Source of the DNA: a bacterium
GTDB taxonomy: Bacteria; Cyanobacteriota; Vampirovibrionia; Gastranaerophilales; Gastranaerophilaceae
Length of the DNA stretch: 35,486 bases
Direction of reading: 5' to 3'
Assembly (NCBI GenBank): GCA_014803505.1
Contig: JAAVBM010000005.1
Coordinates: forward strand, 1-35,486
A program made the position numbers and the translations under genes. This document shows, in pieces, positions 10,566 through 19,070 of this stretch. Each line of letters opens with the position of its first letter. The stretch's first letter is position 1. Below the pieces are notes generated by a model, which ran no database searches, was not told the DNA's origin, and saw only the letters and a program-made list of their open reading frames with translations.

Positions 10566-11381
10566 TTATAATCCTTTCAGAACAAAAAACATTTCGTAAA
10601 TAAAATATAAAAATATTGCGACCAAAATAATTTCATATATGATATCAAAATAATTGGTAGATTTTTTATTTATTCCATTTTCAAGTTCATAAGCTTTTAC
10701 CATACTTGTTGATTTGCTAATTGTATCTGTACCGCAAAAATCAAACATTACATCAATATTATCAAAATAACTTTTATAAAACGATATTTGTTGGTTTAAC
10801 AATTCAATTTCATCAATAACAAGTTCTTTTTTAGGAATGTGCTTTGATTTAATTTGTGGATATATAGTATAACTTTCATTAGCCGTATTGATCGTCAAGG
10901 TAAGATTTTCAACATAAGTTGTAATTCCGGAAGTGCGTGTTGCTTTTAGATATGGAACAGACTTAACTTCTCCATTTAAAACTACTCGAGTAATATCTTG
11001 TTTTTTTATTGTAAAATCATTATCTGGATACGTGTTTTTTAAAAATATTTCGGTATCATTTAACTGTATATATTCAATATTAGGCATAGAATAAAATTTC
11101 CGTTTGCACCTTTTATACCTAATCAATTCCATTATAAATCTTACAAAAAAATAAATAGGACAAATAATTAAAATAAAAGACCAAGCTAAGGTTATTAATA
11201 TGCCGGATGACGTAAGAAGTTCTAAAAAATCTCTAATCCAAGTATCATCAATTAATATGCATGGTATTGCACAAATAATTAAAGCTGGCAAAAGACAAAA
11301 CCCTATTAAATGAGCCCCCCAACCTAACCCACTAATTTCTTCAGGAATATTATAAATTGTTGTAAAATAGGTGTCTTTCAC
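10566..11381 (-). CDS. Hypothetical membrane protein, orphan
   Basis: A 271-residue protein I do not recognise. Two hydrophobic helices lie near the N-terminus (about residues 25-46 and 56-85), a soluble middle of about 130 residues looks beta-rich, and a last hydrophobic helix is at about 245-268. This arrangement (membrane helices plus a soluble PH-like block) is seen in many small bacterial membrane proteins of unknown role; the PH resemblance is only an impression. The start must be GTG at 11379-11381, because an in-frame TAA lies two codons upstream. No properly spaced ribosome site precedes it, but an extended -10 (TGT-TATGTT) ends 6 bases before the GTG, pointing to a leaderless transcript. 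The gene stands alone between the autotransporter and a tRNA and is flanked by an imperfect inverted repeat. Confidence 0.75.
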   Translation of the reverse strand: MKDTYFTTIYNIPEEISGLGWGAHLIGFCLLPALIICAIPCILIDDTWIRDFLELLTSSGILITLAWSFILIICPIYFFVRFIMELIRYKRCKRKFYSMPNIEYIQLNDTEIFLKNTYPDNDFTIKKQDITRVVLNGEVKSVPYLKATRTSGITTYVENLTLTINTANESYTIYPQIKSKHIPKKELVIDEIELLNQQISFYKSYFDNIDVMFDFCGTDTISKSTSMVKAYELENGINKKSTNYFDIIYEIILVAIFLYFIYEMFFVLKGL

Positions 11382-11387
11382 CTTTTA

Positions 11388-11415
11388 AACATAACACAAA
11401 AATCCTTAATAACAA
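11388..11415 (-). promoter_or_regulatory. Candidate promoter for the orphan membrane gene (leaderless)
   Basis: On the minus strand: TTGTTA (11415-11410), a 16-base spacer ending in TGT, then TATGTT (11393-11388), then 6 bases before the GTG start. The extended TGn motif supports the -10. Confidence 0.5.
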
Positions 11416-11552
11416 TTCCAACTCTATAGGAAGAATTTCCGACTAAAATTTCAAAAGTCCGGTACCAAATTTCGCATTTTAACCGCACAATCCTGAAATG
11501 TCCGTTCAAATACAAACTATTTTTCAGTAATCTTAAAACGCAACAATAGCAT

Positions 11553-11582
11553 TAAAAAAGCAGCCTCTCGACTGCTTTTTTA
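11553..11582 (-). terminator. Terminator downstream of tRNA-Gln
   Basis: A perfect stem AAAAAAGCAG / CTGCTTTTTT (11554-11563 with 11572-11581) has an 8-base loop. On the minus strand it follows the tRNA 3' end directly and ends in a T run. The flanking A and T runs make it symmetric, so it could also stop plus-strand transcription. Confidence 0.85.
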
Positions 11583-11584
11583 AT

Positions 11585-11660
11585 TGGCTGGGGCGGAAGG
11601 ATTCGAACCTCCGAGATGGCTGGACCAAAACCAGCTGCCTTACCACTTGGCGACGCCCCA
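11585..11660 (-). tRNA. tRNA-Gln (anticodon TTG)
   Basis: A 76-nt cloverleaf with encoded CCA. The acceptor stem is TGGGGCG/CGCCCCA with discriminator G. The anticodon stem GCTGG/CCAGC holds the loop TTTTGGT, which puts TTG at the anticodon. The T-stem GGAGG/CCTTC has one G-U pair and the T-loop is TTCGAAT. The weak first pair (T-A) and G73 are typical of bacterial glutamine tRNAs. It stands alone with its own terminator. Confidence 0.97.
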
Positions 11661-11713
11661 ATATTTAATTTCTACATTTATTATTCTACGCGGAAAAAAT
11701 TAATTGTCAATAA

Positions 11714-12313
11714 TTATTTTATTTCTTTGAAAAATTCGTTAGTAATCAACTGTGAATATCGATTTTTCTCATTCGCAGAAATCAATATTTTATCATTACC
11801 TTTTTCATCTTTTACTACAGAGATGATTCCGGAAATTTCTCCTATTGGTAATTTTTTCATTTTTGCAGTGAATTTCACATAAGGAACTTCTTTACCATAA
11901 GATTTCATCATACCACGCTCTGTTATATGAAATTCATCAACTGCTGCAGATTGATATTTGATTTTATTTATTGCCGTTTTAATTTTTTCTTCTGCATCAG
12001 ATGATTTTATATCTTCTTGAGTAATAATTGTTTTTTTACCCGAATCAACTACAACAAGTTTTTGCCCTGAGGCTTTATGTTCAGCCAATACCGCATTATA
12101 ACCCAAAACCCCTGCAGCTTTTTCTATTTCAAATTCTTTATTTATCTTCGAAAAATCACCAATTTTTTGAGCTCGCTCCAATACAACATCCTTGCTTGGA
12201 TTAATTAAATTTTTAAATTGATATTTCAACAAATCTTTACCCCCTATTGCCATAAAACCAACTATAGCTAAGGTGAAAAAGATTGCTCTTGTTACATTTT
12301 TTAAACAGCCCAT
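11714..12313 (-). CDS. Hypothetical membrane-anchored protein divergent from mutS
   Basis: A 199-residue protein I do not recognise. The start chosen is the ATG at 12311-12313, preceded by GAGG about 8 bases upstream; a longer reading frame extends back to 12424 but would run over mutS. One hydrophobic segment near the N-terminus (about residues 8-25) could be a membrane anchor or uncleaved signal. The rest is soluble, lysine/glutamate-rich, with alternating helix- and strand-like stretches. It is divergent from mutS with 39 bp between start codons, so the two promoters must overlap. The tRNA-Gln gene follows it on the same strand, 53 bp past its stop. Confidence 0.8.
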   Translation of the reverse strand: MGCLKNVTRAIFFTLAIVGFMAIGGKDLLKYQFKNLINPSKDVVLERAQKIGDFSKINKEFEIEKAAGVLGYNAVLAEHKASGQKLVVVDSGKKTIITQEDIKSSDAEEKIKTAINKIKYQSAAVDEFHITERGMMKSYGKEVPYVKFTAKMKKLPIGEISGIISVVKDEKGNDKILISANEKNRYSQLITNEFFKEIK

Positions 12314-12314
12314 G

Positions 12315-12343
12315 TTGAAATCCTCATATTTTTGGTATATGAA
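12315..12343 (+). promoter_or_regulatory. Candidate mutS promoter (near-leaderless)
   Basis: TTGAAA at 12315-12320, a 17-base spacer and TATGAA at 12338-12343. Transcription would begin about 3 bases before the mutS ATG at 12353, which has no ribosome-binding sequence in front of it. Confidence 0.4.
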
Positions 12344-12344
12344 T

Positions 12345-12372
12345 ATTATAATATGAGCAAATCTGAAATCAA
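12345..12372 (-). promoter_or_regulatory. Candidate promoter of the gene divergent from mutS
   Basis: On the minus strand: TTGATT (12372-12367), a 16-base spacer, TATAAT (12350-12345), then a leader of about 25-30 bases carrying GAGG before the ATG at 12313. The box lies over the mutS start codon. Confidence 0.45.
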
Positions 12373-14941
12373 TCACATTAATAGCTGGGAAGTTAAACCG
12401 GAAGATACAACTCCTGTTATGCAACAGTTTCTCGCTATAAAACAGGAAAATCCTGAAATTCTATTATGGTATCGTTTAGGTGATTTTTACGAAACTTTTT
12501 TTGAAGATGCTCTTATTATGTCTAAAGAATTAGAGTTAACTCTGACAGGCCGTGATGCAGGTCCTAAACTCGGAAGAATTCCTCTTGCAGGAATTCCTGT
12601 AAAAGCCGCAGATGCTTATTTAGAAAAACTTGTTCAAAAAAATTTCAAAGTTGCTATCTGTGAACAATTGGAAGATCCGAAATTCGCAAAAGGATTAGTT
12701 AAACGCGGTGTCACAAGAGTTATTACTGCAGGAACTTTAACTGAAAGTAATTTCTTAAACCAAAATTCAAATAACTACATTTGCGCAATTTATAAAGACG
12801 AAAGAAGTGATTTGTATGGATTTTCTTACACAGACATTTCTACAGGAGAATTCAAAACAACTCAAGCTTCATTGAACCTTGTAATGGCTGAACTTGCCAG
12901 GTTGAATCCTTCTGAAATTGTTGCTCCAAGTCTAAAACAAAATATAAAACCTTTCCAAATTGTACCTGATGAAGTTATTAATCTGCCAGAAGAAATTACA
13001 AAGAAATATAATTGTTCTAAAATTCCACCTTCCGTTTTTGAAGTGGATTTTGCTGAAAATAATTTGAAAACAGTTTTTAAAACAAAAAGCTTGGAAAGTT
13101 TCGGCTATTCAAAATATAAATTAGGTTTTAGAGCCGCAGGTGCTCTTCTTGCATATGTTTGGGAATCTTTAAAAGGCAACATGCCTAAGTTCGATAGAAT
13201 TGAAGCTTACGAACTTTCTGAATATATGATATTAGATGCTTCAACAAGAAAAAATCTTGAACTTGTTGAAACATTAAGAGAAAAAAATAAATATGGCTCA
13301 CTCTTATGGGCTATTGACAAAACAAAAACAAATATGGGTGCCAGATTACTCAGAAACTGGATTTGCCAACCTCTAAAAAGTGTTTCTGATATCATGAATC
13401 GTCAAGATTCAGTTACTGAACTGGTTGAAAAAAGTGATGTAAGATTCAATTTAGTTGAAGCTTTAGATAAAATCTATGATATTCAACGTCTTGCAACTCG
13501 TATGAGTAATGGTTCTGCCAGCCCAAAAGATTTTGTAGGTTTGAAATTATCACTATCAATGTTACCTCAACTTCTTGATATTACTGAAGAATTAGATAAT
13601 GATATGTTCGCTTCAATTAGAGAGTATAGAGAAGAAATAGCTGATTATACTCAACTTATTGAGAATACTATCGTTGACAACCCTCCCGTTATTTTAAAAG
13701 ACGGAGGAATTATAAAAGAACGTGTAAGCGGAGAATTGGATTATTTCAGAGATCTTCTCACAGGTGGCGAAGAATGGCTTCGTAACTTTGAAGAAGAAGA
13801 AAAAGAACGCACAGGAATTAAAAATCTAAAAATCGGTTACAACAAAGTTTTTGGCTATTTCATTGAAGTTACAAATTCAAATCTTAATATGGTTCCGCAA
13901 AGTTATGTCAGAAAACAAACACTTACAGGAGCTGAAAGATTTATTACTGATGAATTGAAAAAACATGAAGATGATGTTCTATCTGCAAGATTTAAATCTA
14001 CAGAATTGGAATACAAATTGTTTAATGATTTCAGAGAATACTCAAAAGAATTTGTTAATAAAATAAGAGAAATCGCTGATTGTATTGCAAAAGCAGATGT
14101 AATCTCATCATTATCTGAAGTTGCGGTTGAAAATAACTACTGCAAACCTGAAATTGATGATTCTGACGACTTTATAGTTAAAAATGGCAGACACGCAGTA
14201 TTAGAAAAGATTTTACCGTTAGGTGAATATGTTTCAAATGATTTGGAATTAAAATCTAATTCAAAAACTGATGATGCAACACAATTCATGATTTTGACAG
14301 GTCCAAACATGGCAGGTAAATCAACATATATGCGCCAAAATGCATTGATTGCCGTATTAGCACAAATTGGATCTTGGGTTCCTGCAGACTATGCAAAAAT
14401 CGGAGTTGTAGATAAGATTTTTACAAGAGTCGGAGCTAGTGATGATTTAACACTGGGTCAATCAACATTTATGGTTGAAATGATTGAAACTTCATATATT
14501 TTAAATACAGCTACAGATAAGAGTTTCATTTTATTAGATGAAATAGGACGCGGTACAAGTACTTATGATGGTGTAGCAATTGCTTGGTCTGTAGCAGAAT
14601 ATATCGCAACAAAAATAAATGCAAGATGTATTTTTGCAACTCACTACCACGAACTTAATGTAATGACTAAAACCTATCCGCAAATAAAAAATTACAGAAT
14701 TACGATTTCTGAACAAAATGGAGAAATTGAATTTTTAAGAAAAATTGTTCAAGGCGGAGCAAGTAAGAGCTATGGTATTCAGGTTGCGAAAATGGCAGGG
14801 CTTCCGTCTGCAGTTGTGAAAAGATCAGAAGATTTAATGTTAAAAATGCAAAAAGATTTTTCAAATAACCTTGCATCAAGAAAGAAAATAGTAAATAATA
14901 ATGAAGAAGGCGTTCCGCAATTGTCGTTATTCGGAATGTAA
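12353..14941 (+). CDS. mutS: DNA mismatch repair protein MutS
   Basis: An 862-residue protein of normal length for the MutS1 family, which recognises mismatches as a dimer and signals to MutL using ATP. The N-terminal domain opens with a TPVMQQFLAIK stretch and keeps the mismatch-contacting F-x-E in GDFYETFFED. The connector, lever and clamp regions follow. The ATPase carries Walker A TGPNMAGKST (about residue 649), Walker B FILLDEIGRGTSTYDG (about 725) and the THYHEL signature. A C-terminal PQLSLFGM resembles a beta-clamp-binding peptide. I chose ATG 12353 (MSKSEIN), since it precedes the conserved N-terminus by the usual distance; an in-frame TTG at 12332 adds seven residues. No ribosome site is visible. 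No mutL occurs in the window. Confidence 0.97.
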   Translation: MSKSEINHINSWEVKPEDTTPVMQQFLAIKQENPEILLWYRLGDFYETFFEDALIMSKELELTLTGRDAGPKLGRIPLAGIPVKAADAYLEKLVQKNFKVAICEQLEDPKFAKGLVKRGVTRVITAGTLTESNFLNQNSNNYICAIYKDERSDLYGFSYTDISTGEFKTTQASLNLVMAELARLNPSEIVAPSLKQNIKPFQIVPDEVINLPEEITKKYNCSKIPPSVFEVDFAENNLKTVFKTKSLESFGYSKYKLGFRAAGALLAYVWESLKGNMPKFDRIEAYELSEYMILDASTRKNLELVETLREKNKYGSLLWAIDKTKTNMGARLLRNWICQPLKSVSDIMNRQDSVTELVEKSDVRFNLVEALDKIYDIQRLATRMSNGSASPKDFVGLKLSLSMLPQLLDITEELDNDMFASIREYREEIADYTQLIENTIVDNPPVILKDGGIIKERVSGELDYFRDLLTGGEEWLRNFEEEEKERTGIKNLKIGYNKVFGYFIEVTNSNLNMVPQSYVRKQTLTGAERFITDELKKHEDDVLSARFKSTELEYKLFNDFREYSKEFVNKIREIADCIAKADVISSLSEVAVENNYCKPEIDDSDDFIVKNGRHAVLEKILPLGEYVSNDLELKSNSKTDDATQFMILTGPNMAGKSTYMRQNALIAVLAQIGSWVPADYAKIGVVDKIFTRVGASDDLTLGQSTFMVEMIETSYILNTATDKSFILLDEIGRGTSTYDGVAIAWSVAEYIATKINARCIFATHYHELNVMTKTYPQIKNYRITISEQNGEIEFLRKIVQGGASKSYGIQVAKMAGLPSAVVKRSEDLMLKMQKDFSNNLASRKKIVNNNEEGVPQLSLFGM

Positions 14942-15009
14942 AGATTTATATAATAGTAGCAAAAATTCTAATATTAGTGTTTTCATAAGAGCAACAAGGA
15001 GTGTATTTT

Positions 15010-15519
15010 ATGATTAATAGAGTAGGTCTAGATCAAATAGGACAATATCGTGCAGCTAAGGATATTAACTCTGCATCAAATAAGAGGCTTCAAGAAGCAA
15101 TTAACGATTATAATGATATAAATACTTTTGTGGATGAAGATAATAACGAAAATACAAAAACTCCTAAAAAATCAAAATCTGCAAAAGAAAATATTGCAGG
15201 GATTTGGAAATTTTTAACTTCAGCTAATCAAATGATAGGTTCCGCAATTAAAGGTCTTATCTATGGTGCAATAACAGGTTCAATACTTCTTAGCGGGTCT
15301 TGGTTATTTAAATCATTACCTAAAGCATTCACAAAAGAAGGTCCAAAATTATGGGACACTATCAGACATCCTATTCAACATATTGGCAAATCAGGCAAAA
15401 TTATGGCAGGAACAGCTTCTGCTATTGTTTTAGGTTACCATTTGGTTAAAGGTAAATTAGAAGCTAACCAAAAAACTGCAGTTATTGATCATAAACTAAA
15501 AACAGGACATCGCGACTAA
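15010..15519 (+). CDS. Hypothetical membrane protein
   Basis: A 169-residue protein I do not recognise. The start is ATG 15010 because AAGGAG lies 8 bases upstream; an in-frame GTG at 15001 overlaps that site. The first 65 residues are polar, rich in Asn/Asp/Lys and probably disordered or coiled. Two glycine/alanine-rich hydrophobic segments follow, at about residues 75-100 and 132-147, then a basic C-terminus. No signal peptide. It lies 68 bp after mutS on the same strand; TATAAT at 14949-14954 may provide its own promoter. It converges on the lpd-like gene with 16 bp between the stops. Confidence 0.75.
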   Translation: MINRVGLDQIGQYRAAKDINSASNKRLQEAINDYNDINTFVDEDNNENTKTPKKSKSAKENIAGIWKFLTSANQMIGSAIKGLIYGAITGSILLSGSWLFKSLPKAFTKEGPKLWDTIRHPIQHIGKSGKIMAGTASAIVLGYHLVKGKLEANQKTAVIDHKLKTGHRD

Positions 15520-15535
15520 TTTATCAATTAGCTTT

Positions 15536-16771
15536 CTAGCGGAATAAACATTCAAAAATTCCCTCAGAATAAGTTGGATGGGCAAAGCAAGTCTTTTTTA
15601 ATTCATCTACAGAAATATCGTTCTGCATAGCTATAACAATTTGTTGAATCAATGCAGAAGCTTCTGCTGAAACTATATGTGCACCAACTATTTTATTATT
15701 TTGAGAAAGAATTTTTATAAAACCTTCTGTTTCGTTATCACAATGGGATTTTCCAAGTGCGGAAACTAGAATATTGGATTTTTTGAAATCTTCACCATCC
15801 AAATCCTGTTCTCGTTTTCCAACCCAAGCGATTTCAGGAGAGCCATAAACTACACTAGGAACTAAATCTTTTCTAAATTCAATATTTTCAACCTCTTCCA
15901 CGGCTTGCTTGATTGCATAATGGGCAAGTTGAATTTCTCCTGATACATCACCAATATATTTTACACCATCCAATTTTTCAACATCATTTGGTTGTCTTCC
16001 AATCGCTGCAAGTATAAGTTCAGGTTCGATAATTTCACCGTTAGAAAGTGTAACTTTATTATCATCTATTTTATCTACACTTGTAGAGGTATAAAACTTA
16101 ATTTTATTTGTTTTGAAAATTCTTTCCACTCTTTTTGAAACTTCTGTATCGGCAAGAGGTAAAAGGTGTTGTGCAAGTTCCACAATTGTAGTTTCAACCC
16201 CAAAGTTAGAAAAAATTCTTGTCCATTCAATACCTATTGCCCCTGAACCTACTATCAAGATACTTTTTGGTAAATCAGTAAGATTTAAAATATCATCGGA
16301 AGATAGAATAAATTTGTGGTCAAATTCTAAACCTTTAACCGTTTTTGGAGATGAACCAACTGCGCAAATAAGCTTTTTCACTTCATAATTCACACCATTA
16401 CTATCAATAATTTCTGTTGCTGATTTTATTGTTGCTTCAGCTCTGACAACTGTTACTTTTGCGTTTTTAAGTGCTAGTTCAATACCTTTTTTCAGTTTTT
16501 CTATAATATTATTTTTGCGTTCAACAATCTTAGAATAATCCAATTCTATATTCTGAACAGAAATTCCGCAATCACTACAAGCTTGAATTTTCTTGAATAA
16601 TTCAGAAGCGTGAAGAATACTTTTTGTCGGAATACAACCTTTATTTAAGCATACACCGCCAATACTTTCTTTTTCAAACAATACAACTTTTTGTCCTAAA
16701 CTTGCGGCTCTCAATGCCGCAGTATAACCTGCAGGACCGCCCCCTATTATGCCTAAATCAAATTGTTCCAT
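15536..16771 (-). CDS. lpdA: Dihydrolipoamide dehydrogenase-like flavoprotein disulfide reductase, shortened
   Basis: 411 residues from the ATG at 16769-16771, after a GAGGG ribosome site in the alr-lpd gap; the longer frame into alr lacks homology. The family reoxidises lipoyl groups of 2-oxoacid dehydrogenase or glycine-cleavage complexes with FAD and NAD. Seen: the FAD-binding GGGPAG near residue 10, the redox pair in GGVCLNKGCIPTK, the NAD-binding GSGAIG, the GRQPN motif, and the C-terminal HPTYSEG with the catalytic His-Glu pair. It is short (usual length 450-470): between GRQPN and the FAD-contacting IGDVSG there are about 10 residues where E. coli Lpd has about 34. No E2 or lipoate gene is nearby, so another member of the family (for example a mercuric-reductase-like or thiol reductase) cannot be excluded. 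Confidence 0.85.
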   Translation of the reverse strand: MEQFDLGIIGGGPAGYTAALRAASLGQKVVLFEKESIGGVCLNKGCIPTKSILHASELFKKIQACSDCGISVQNIELDYSKIVERKNNIIEKLKKGIELALKNAKVTVVRAEATIKSATEIIDSNGVNYEVKKLICAVGSSPKTVKGLEFDHKFILSSDDILNLTDLPKSILIVGSGAIGIEWTRIFSNFGVETTIVELAQHLLPLADTEVSKRVERIFKTNKIKFYTSTSVDKIDDNKVTLSNGEIIEPELILAAIGRQPNDVEKLDGVKYIGDVSGEIQLAHYAIKQAVEEVENIEFRKDLVPSVVYGSPEIAWVGKREQDLDGEDFKKSNILVSALGKSHCDNETEGFIKILSQNNKIVGAHIVSAEASALIQQIVIAMQNDISVDELKKTCFAHPTYSEGIFECLFR

Positions 16772-16812
16772 TATTTTATTAACCCTCTTTAAAAAAATTT
16801 TACAGGTAAAAA

Positions 16813-17937
16813 TTACTCTCGAGTATAAATTCGAGGTAATCTTACTTTTAGCCTGCAAGTAAGTTCATAATTGATAGTATTTAAAAGTTTTGCCCATTCG
16901 TCAATAGATTTTTCTTCATCCAACAGTGTAATTACATCACCCTCAACAGCATCAACACCAGTTATATCAAACATCATTTGATCCATTGTAATATTTCCGA
17001 CTTGAGGAACTTCTACCCCATTCAATCTACCTGAAATCTTATTGGACAACAATCTTGGTACACCATCTGCATATCCTAAAGGAACAGTCGCTATTTTACG
17101 ATTACCTTTTGCACAGTATGTATGGCAATAACTTACACCTTCTCCATTTTTTACAGTATGAATATTAACAATTCTTGCCTTTAGCGAAATAAGCTGTTTT
17201 AAATCCGGTCTTGTAAAACTTACGTCAGGGAAATCAGGATATAAACCGTATAAAGCAATTCCAACCCTTCTCATATTAGATTTTGGCACATCATAACAAA
17301 TTGTTCCGGCAGTATTTAAAATATGCAATAGTAAGTCTTTTGTATCAATATTTTCAATAACCTGATTCCATTTAGTAATCTGTTCTTGAGCCTTATCCAA
17401 CTCTTCGGCTGCCGCAAGGTGTGTAAATATTCCACCAAGTTCAACATAATCAGCTTCTTGAACTTTTTTTATAAACTCAACAGCTTCATCTGCTCTCACA
17501 CCAATTCTATTCATGCCTGTATCGATTTTGATATGAACTTTTGGCTTTTTCTTTGATCTTTTAAAAACTTGCGCACACGCCTTCAAATGATCTTCAGAAA
17601 ATATTGAAATAGTCAAATTATGTTTAACAGCACTTTCAATAGCCCAAACTGGAACAGCGCCAAGTACTAAAATATCGCAACTTATACCTGCATATCTCAA
17701 GTCAATGCCTTCATCTATCGAAGCAACACCAAGCATATCAATTCCGCTTGCTAAGATAACACGAGCAAGCATAACAGAACCATGTCCATAAGCATCCGCT
17801 TTTACAACACCCAAAAGTTTAGTGTTTTTTGGAACAATTTTGCGTATCTGCTTAATATTATGCTCAAGATTTGATACATTAATTTCAACCCAAGCATCTC
17901 GATGTATATTTATGTTAGTTTGACGAGTATTCTTCAT
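16813..17937 (-). CDS. alr: Alanine racemase
   Basis: 374 residues, standard for this PLP enzyme that interconverts L- and D-alanine for peptidoglycan. The PLP lysine lies in VVKADAYGHG near the N-terminus. GMNRIG, the catalytic tyrosine region GVSYCHTY, and GNITMDQMMFD near the C-terminus are all present. Start: ATG 17937 (MKNTRQTN); an in-frame TTG at 17958 would lie upstream of the likely transcription start. The promoter is a good sigma-70 match placed so that the mRNA begins 1-3 bases before the ATG. The lpd-like gene follows 41 bp downstream and is probably cotranscribed. Confidence 0.96.
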   Translation of the reverse strand: MKNTRQTNINIHRDAWVEINVSNLEHNIKQIRKIVPKNTKLLGVVKADAYGHGSVMLARVILASGIDMLGVASIDEGIDLRYAGISCDILVLGAVPVWAIESAVKHNLTISIFSEDHLKACAQVFKRSKKKPKVHIKIDTGMNRIGVRADEAVEFIKKVQEADYVELGGIFTHLAAAEELDKAQEQITKWNQVIENIDTKDLLLHILNTAGTICYDVPKSNMRRVGIALYGLYPDFPDVSFTRPDLKQLISLKARIVNIHTVKNGEGVSYCHTYCAKGNRKIATVPLGYADGVPRLLSNKISGRLNGVEVPQVGNITMDQMMFDITGVDAVEGDVITLLDEEKSIDEWAKLLNTINYELTCRLKVRLPRIYTRE

Positions 17938-17946
17938 TGTTGTTTC

Positions 17947-17975
17947 AGTATATGACAAAATTTTCTTATCCGCAA
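17947..17975 (-). promoter_or_regulatory. alr promoter (leaderless or near-leaderless)
   Basis: On the minus strand: TTGCGG (17975-17970), exactly 17 bases, TATACT (17952-17947), then 9 bases to the ATG at 17937. A usual discriminator of 6-8 bases leaves a leader of 1-3 bases. There is no ribosome-binding sequence. Confidence 0.6.
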
Positions 17976-17978
17976 ATT

Positions 17979-17987
17979 TGTTATAAT
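17979..17987 (+). promoter_or_regulatory. Extended -10 promoter for the metal-exporter operon
   Basis: TGT-TATAAT at 17979-17987, without a clear -35, overlaps the divergent alr control region. It would give a leader of about 80 bases to the ATG at 18074. A second TATAAT at 18027-18032 lacks the TG. Confidence 0.4.
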
Positions 17988-18073
17988 TATGTTAGATATC
18001 ATTCAATTACTTGATATATCTTTTATTATAATGTGTTATGATTCTAAAATATACTAAGAATAGGATGGTTATT

Positions 18074-19063
18074 ATGGAAGAAATTTTACAACATATACAA
18101 GAAGTTTTAAACGTTCCGGAAGTTTTAATAAATCAATGCACATTCTTGCCTGAGTACATTAGAATGTCTTTGATTGCAAGTATCAAATTTATACCATGGT
18201 TATACTTTTTGTATTACGCAATCGAACTGGTTGAAAGATTCTTCCTCAAGCATATTAATATATTTATTAGACTAATTCAAAAACTCGGACCTCTATTTGG
18301 AGTTGCAATTTCAACTATACCTGAATGCGGTTACCAAGTTATTGCAAGTACATTCTATTCAAGAAAAATGATATCTCGCGGAACTTTACTGGCATTTTTC
18401 ATTGCTTGTTCAGATGATGCACTTCCGCTTTTATTTATGGATTTGAGTAAAACATTTGCAATTATTCCAATAATTATAATCAAAATAATTTTAGGAATTG
18501 CAGTTGCATATTCTGTGGATATTATCGACATGATGATTCTCAGAAAAAGAAGAATTATGGAAGACATCAACGCAATTAACACAGATTTGAACGAACCGGC
18601 TTGCTGTCATCACAGAATTCAAACAATTGAACATCCGCCATATTGGTGGATGCATCCGCTAACTCATACTTTTAATATGTTCATGTTTACTTTTTTAAGC
18701 TTAGCGGTTATAGAATGTGCAATCAATGGATTTGGCTCAGCAGAAAATCTTGCATCATTTTTAATGATTGATACTCCATATCAATTAGTTGTAACAGCAA
18801 TAATCGGCTTAGCTTCAAACTGTGCAATTTCTGTATTTCTGGCAATGGCTTATATCAAAGGGATAATCAGTTTCCCTGCACTATTAGCAGGTTTAATAAC
18901 AACAACAGGATTAGGTTTATTGACATTAACTAAAAGATTGGATGATAAAAAAGACCTATCTTTAATAACTTTTATATTGCTAACAACAGCTATATTAGCA
19001 GGACTATTTGTATACTACAATATTTATATCTTTGACATGATTAAAAATTATATTTTTGGATAG
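18074..19063 (+). CDS. 10-TM putative heavy-metal/manganese exporter (ArsP_2 family), paralogue 1
   Basis: 329 residues from ATG 18074, set by AGGA 8 bases upstream (an in-frame ATG at 18038 lacks a site). Largely hydrophobic with eight to ten membrane segments. Family signatures are seen twice: an IPECGYQVIAST stretch followed by SRGTLLAFFIACSDDALPLL, and later ASNCAISVFLA with a glycine-rich AGLITTTGLG. The central soluble loop carries a CCHH cluster. This fits the family annotated as putative 10TM heavy-metal exporter or putative manganese transporter (Pfam ArsP_2). The ion is not established; the CCHH loop suggests soft-metal binding (inference). It is followed within 8 bases by a paralogue of identical length. 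Confidence 0.8.
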   Translation: MEEILQHIQEVLNVPEVLINQCTFLPEYIRMSLIASIKFIPWLYFLYYAIELVERFFLKHINIFIRLIQKLGPLFGVAISTIPECGYQVIASTFYSRKMISRGTLLAFFIACSDDALPLLFMDLSKTFAIIPIIIIKIILGIAVAYSVDIIDMMILRKRRIMEDINAINTDLNEPACCHHRIQTIEHPPYWWMHPLTHTFNMFMFTFLSLAVIECAINGFGSAENLASFLMIDTPYQLVVTAIIGLASNCAISVFLAMAYIKGIISFPALLAGLITTTGLGLLTLTKRLDDKKDLSLITFILLTTAILAGLFVYYNIYIFDMIKNYIFG

Positions 19064-19070
19064 GACTTAT

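Larger units (their letters stand above)
10546..11479. repeat. 15-bp imperfect inverted repeat flanking the orphan membrane gene
   Basis: AAATGCGAATTTTGG at 10546-10560 matches, with one mismatch, the reverse complement of 11465-11479. The AAATGCGAA core also occurs at 10524-10532, exactly 22 bp before the first arm. The single gene 10566-11381 lies between the arms. I see no transposase and no target-site duplication. Confidence 0.5.

Noticed and set aside
11616-11882. Plus-strand open frame of 88 codons
   Set aside because: It runs through the tRNA-Gln gene and the antisense of the minus-strand gene at 11714.
16771-16858. Extended N-terminus for the lpd-like protein
   Set aside because: The extra 29 residues run back into alr and lie upstream of a GAGGG site that serves ATG 16771.
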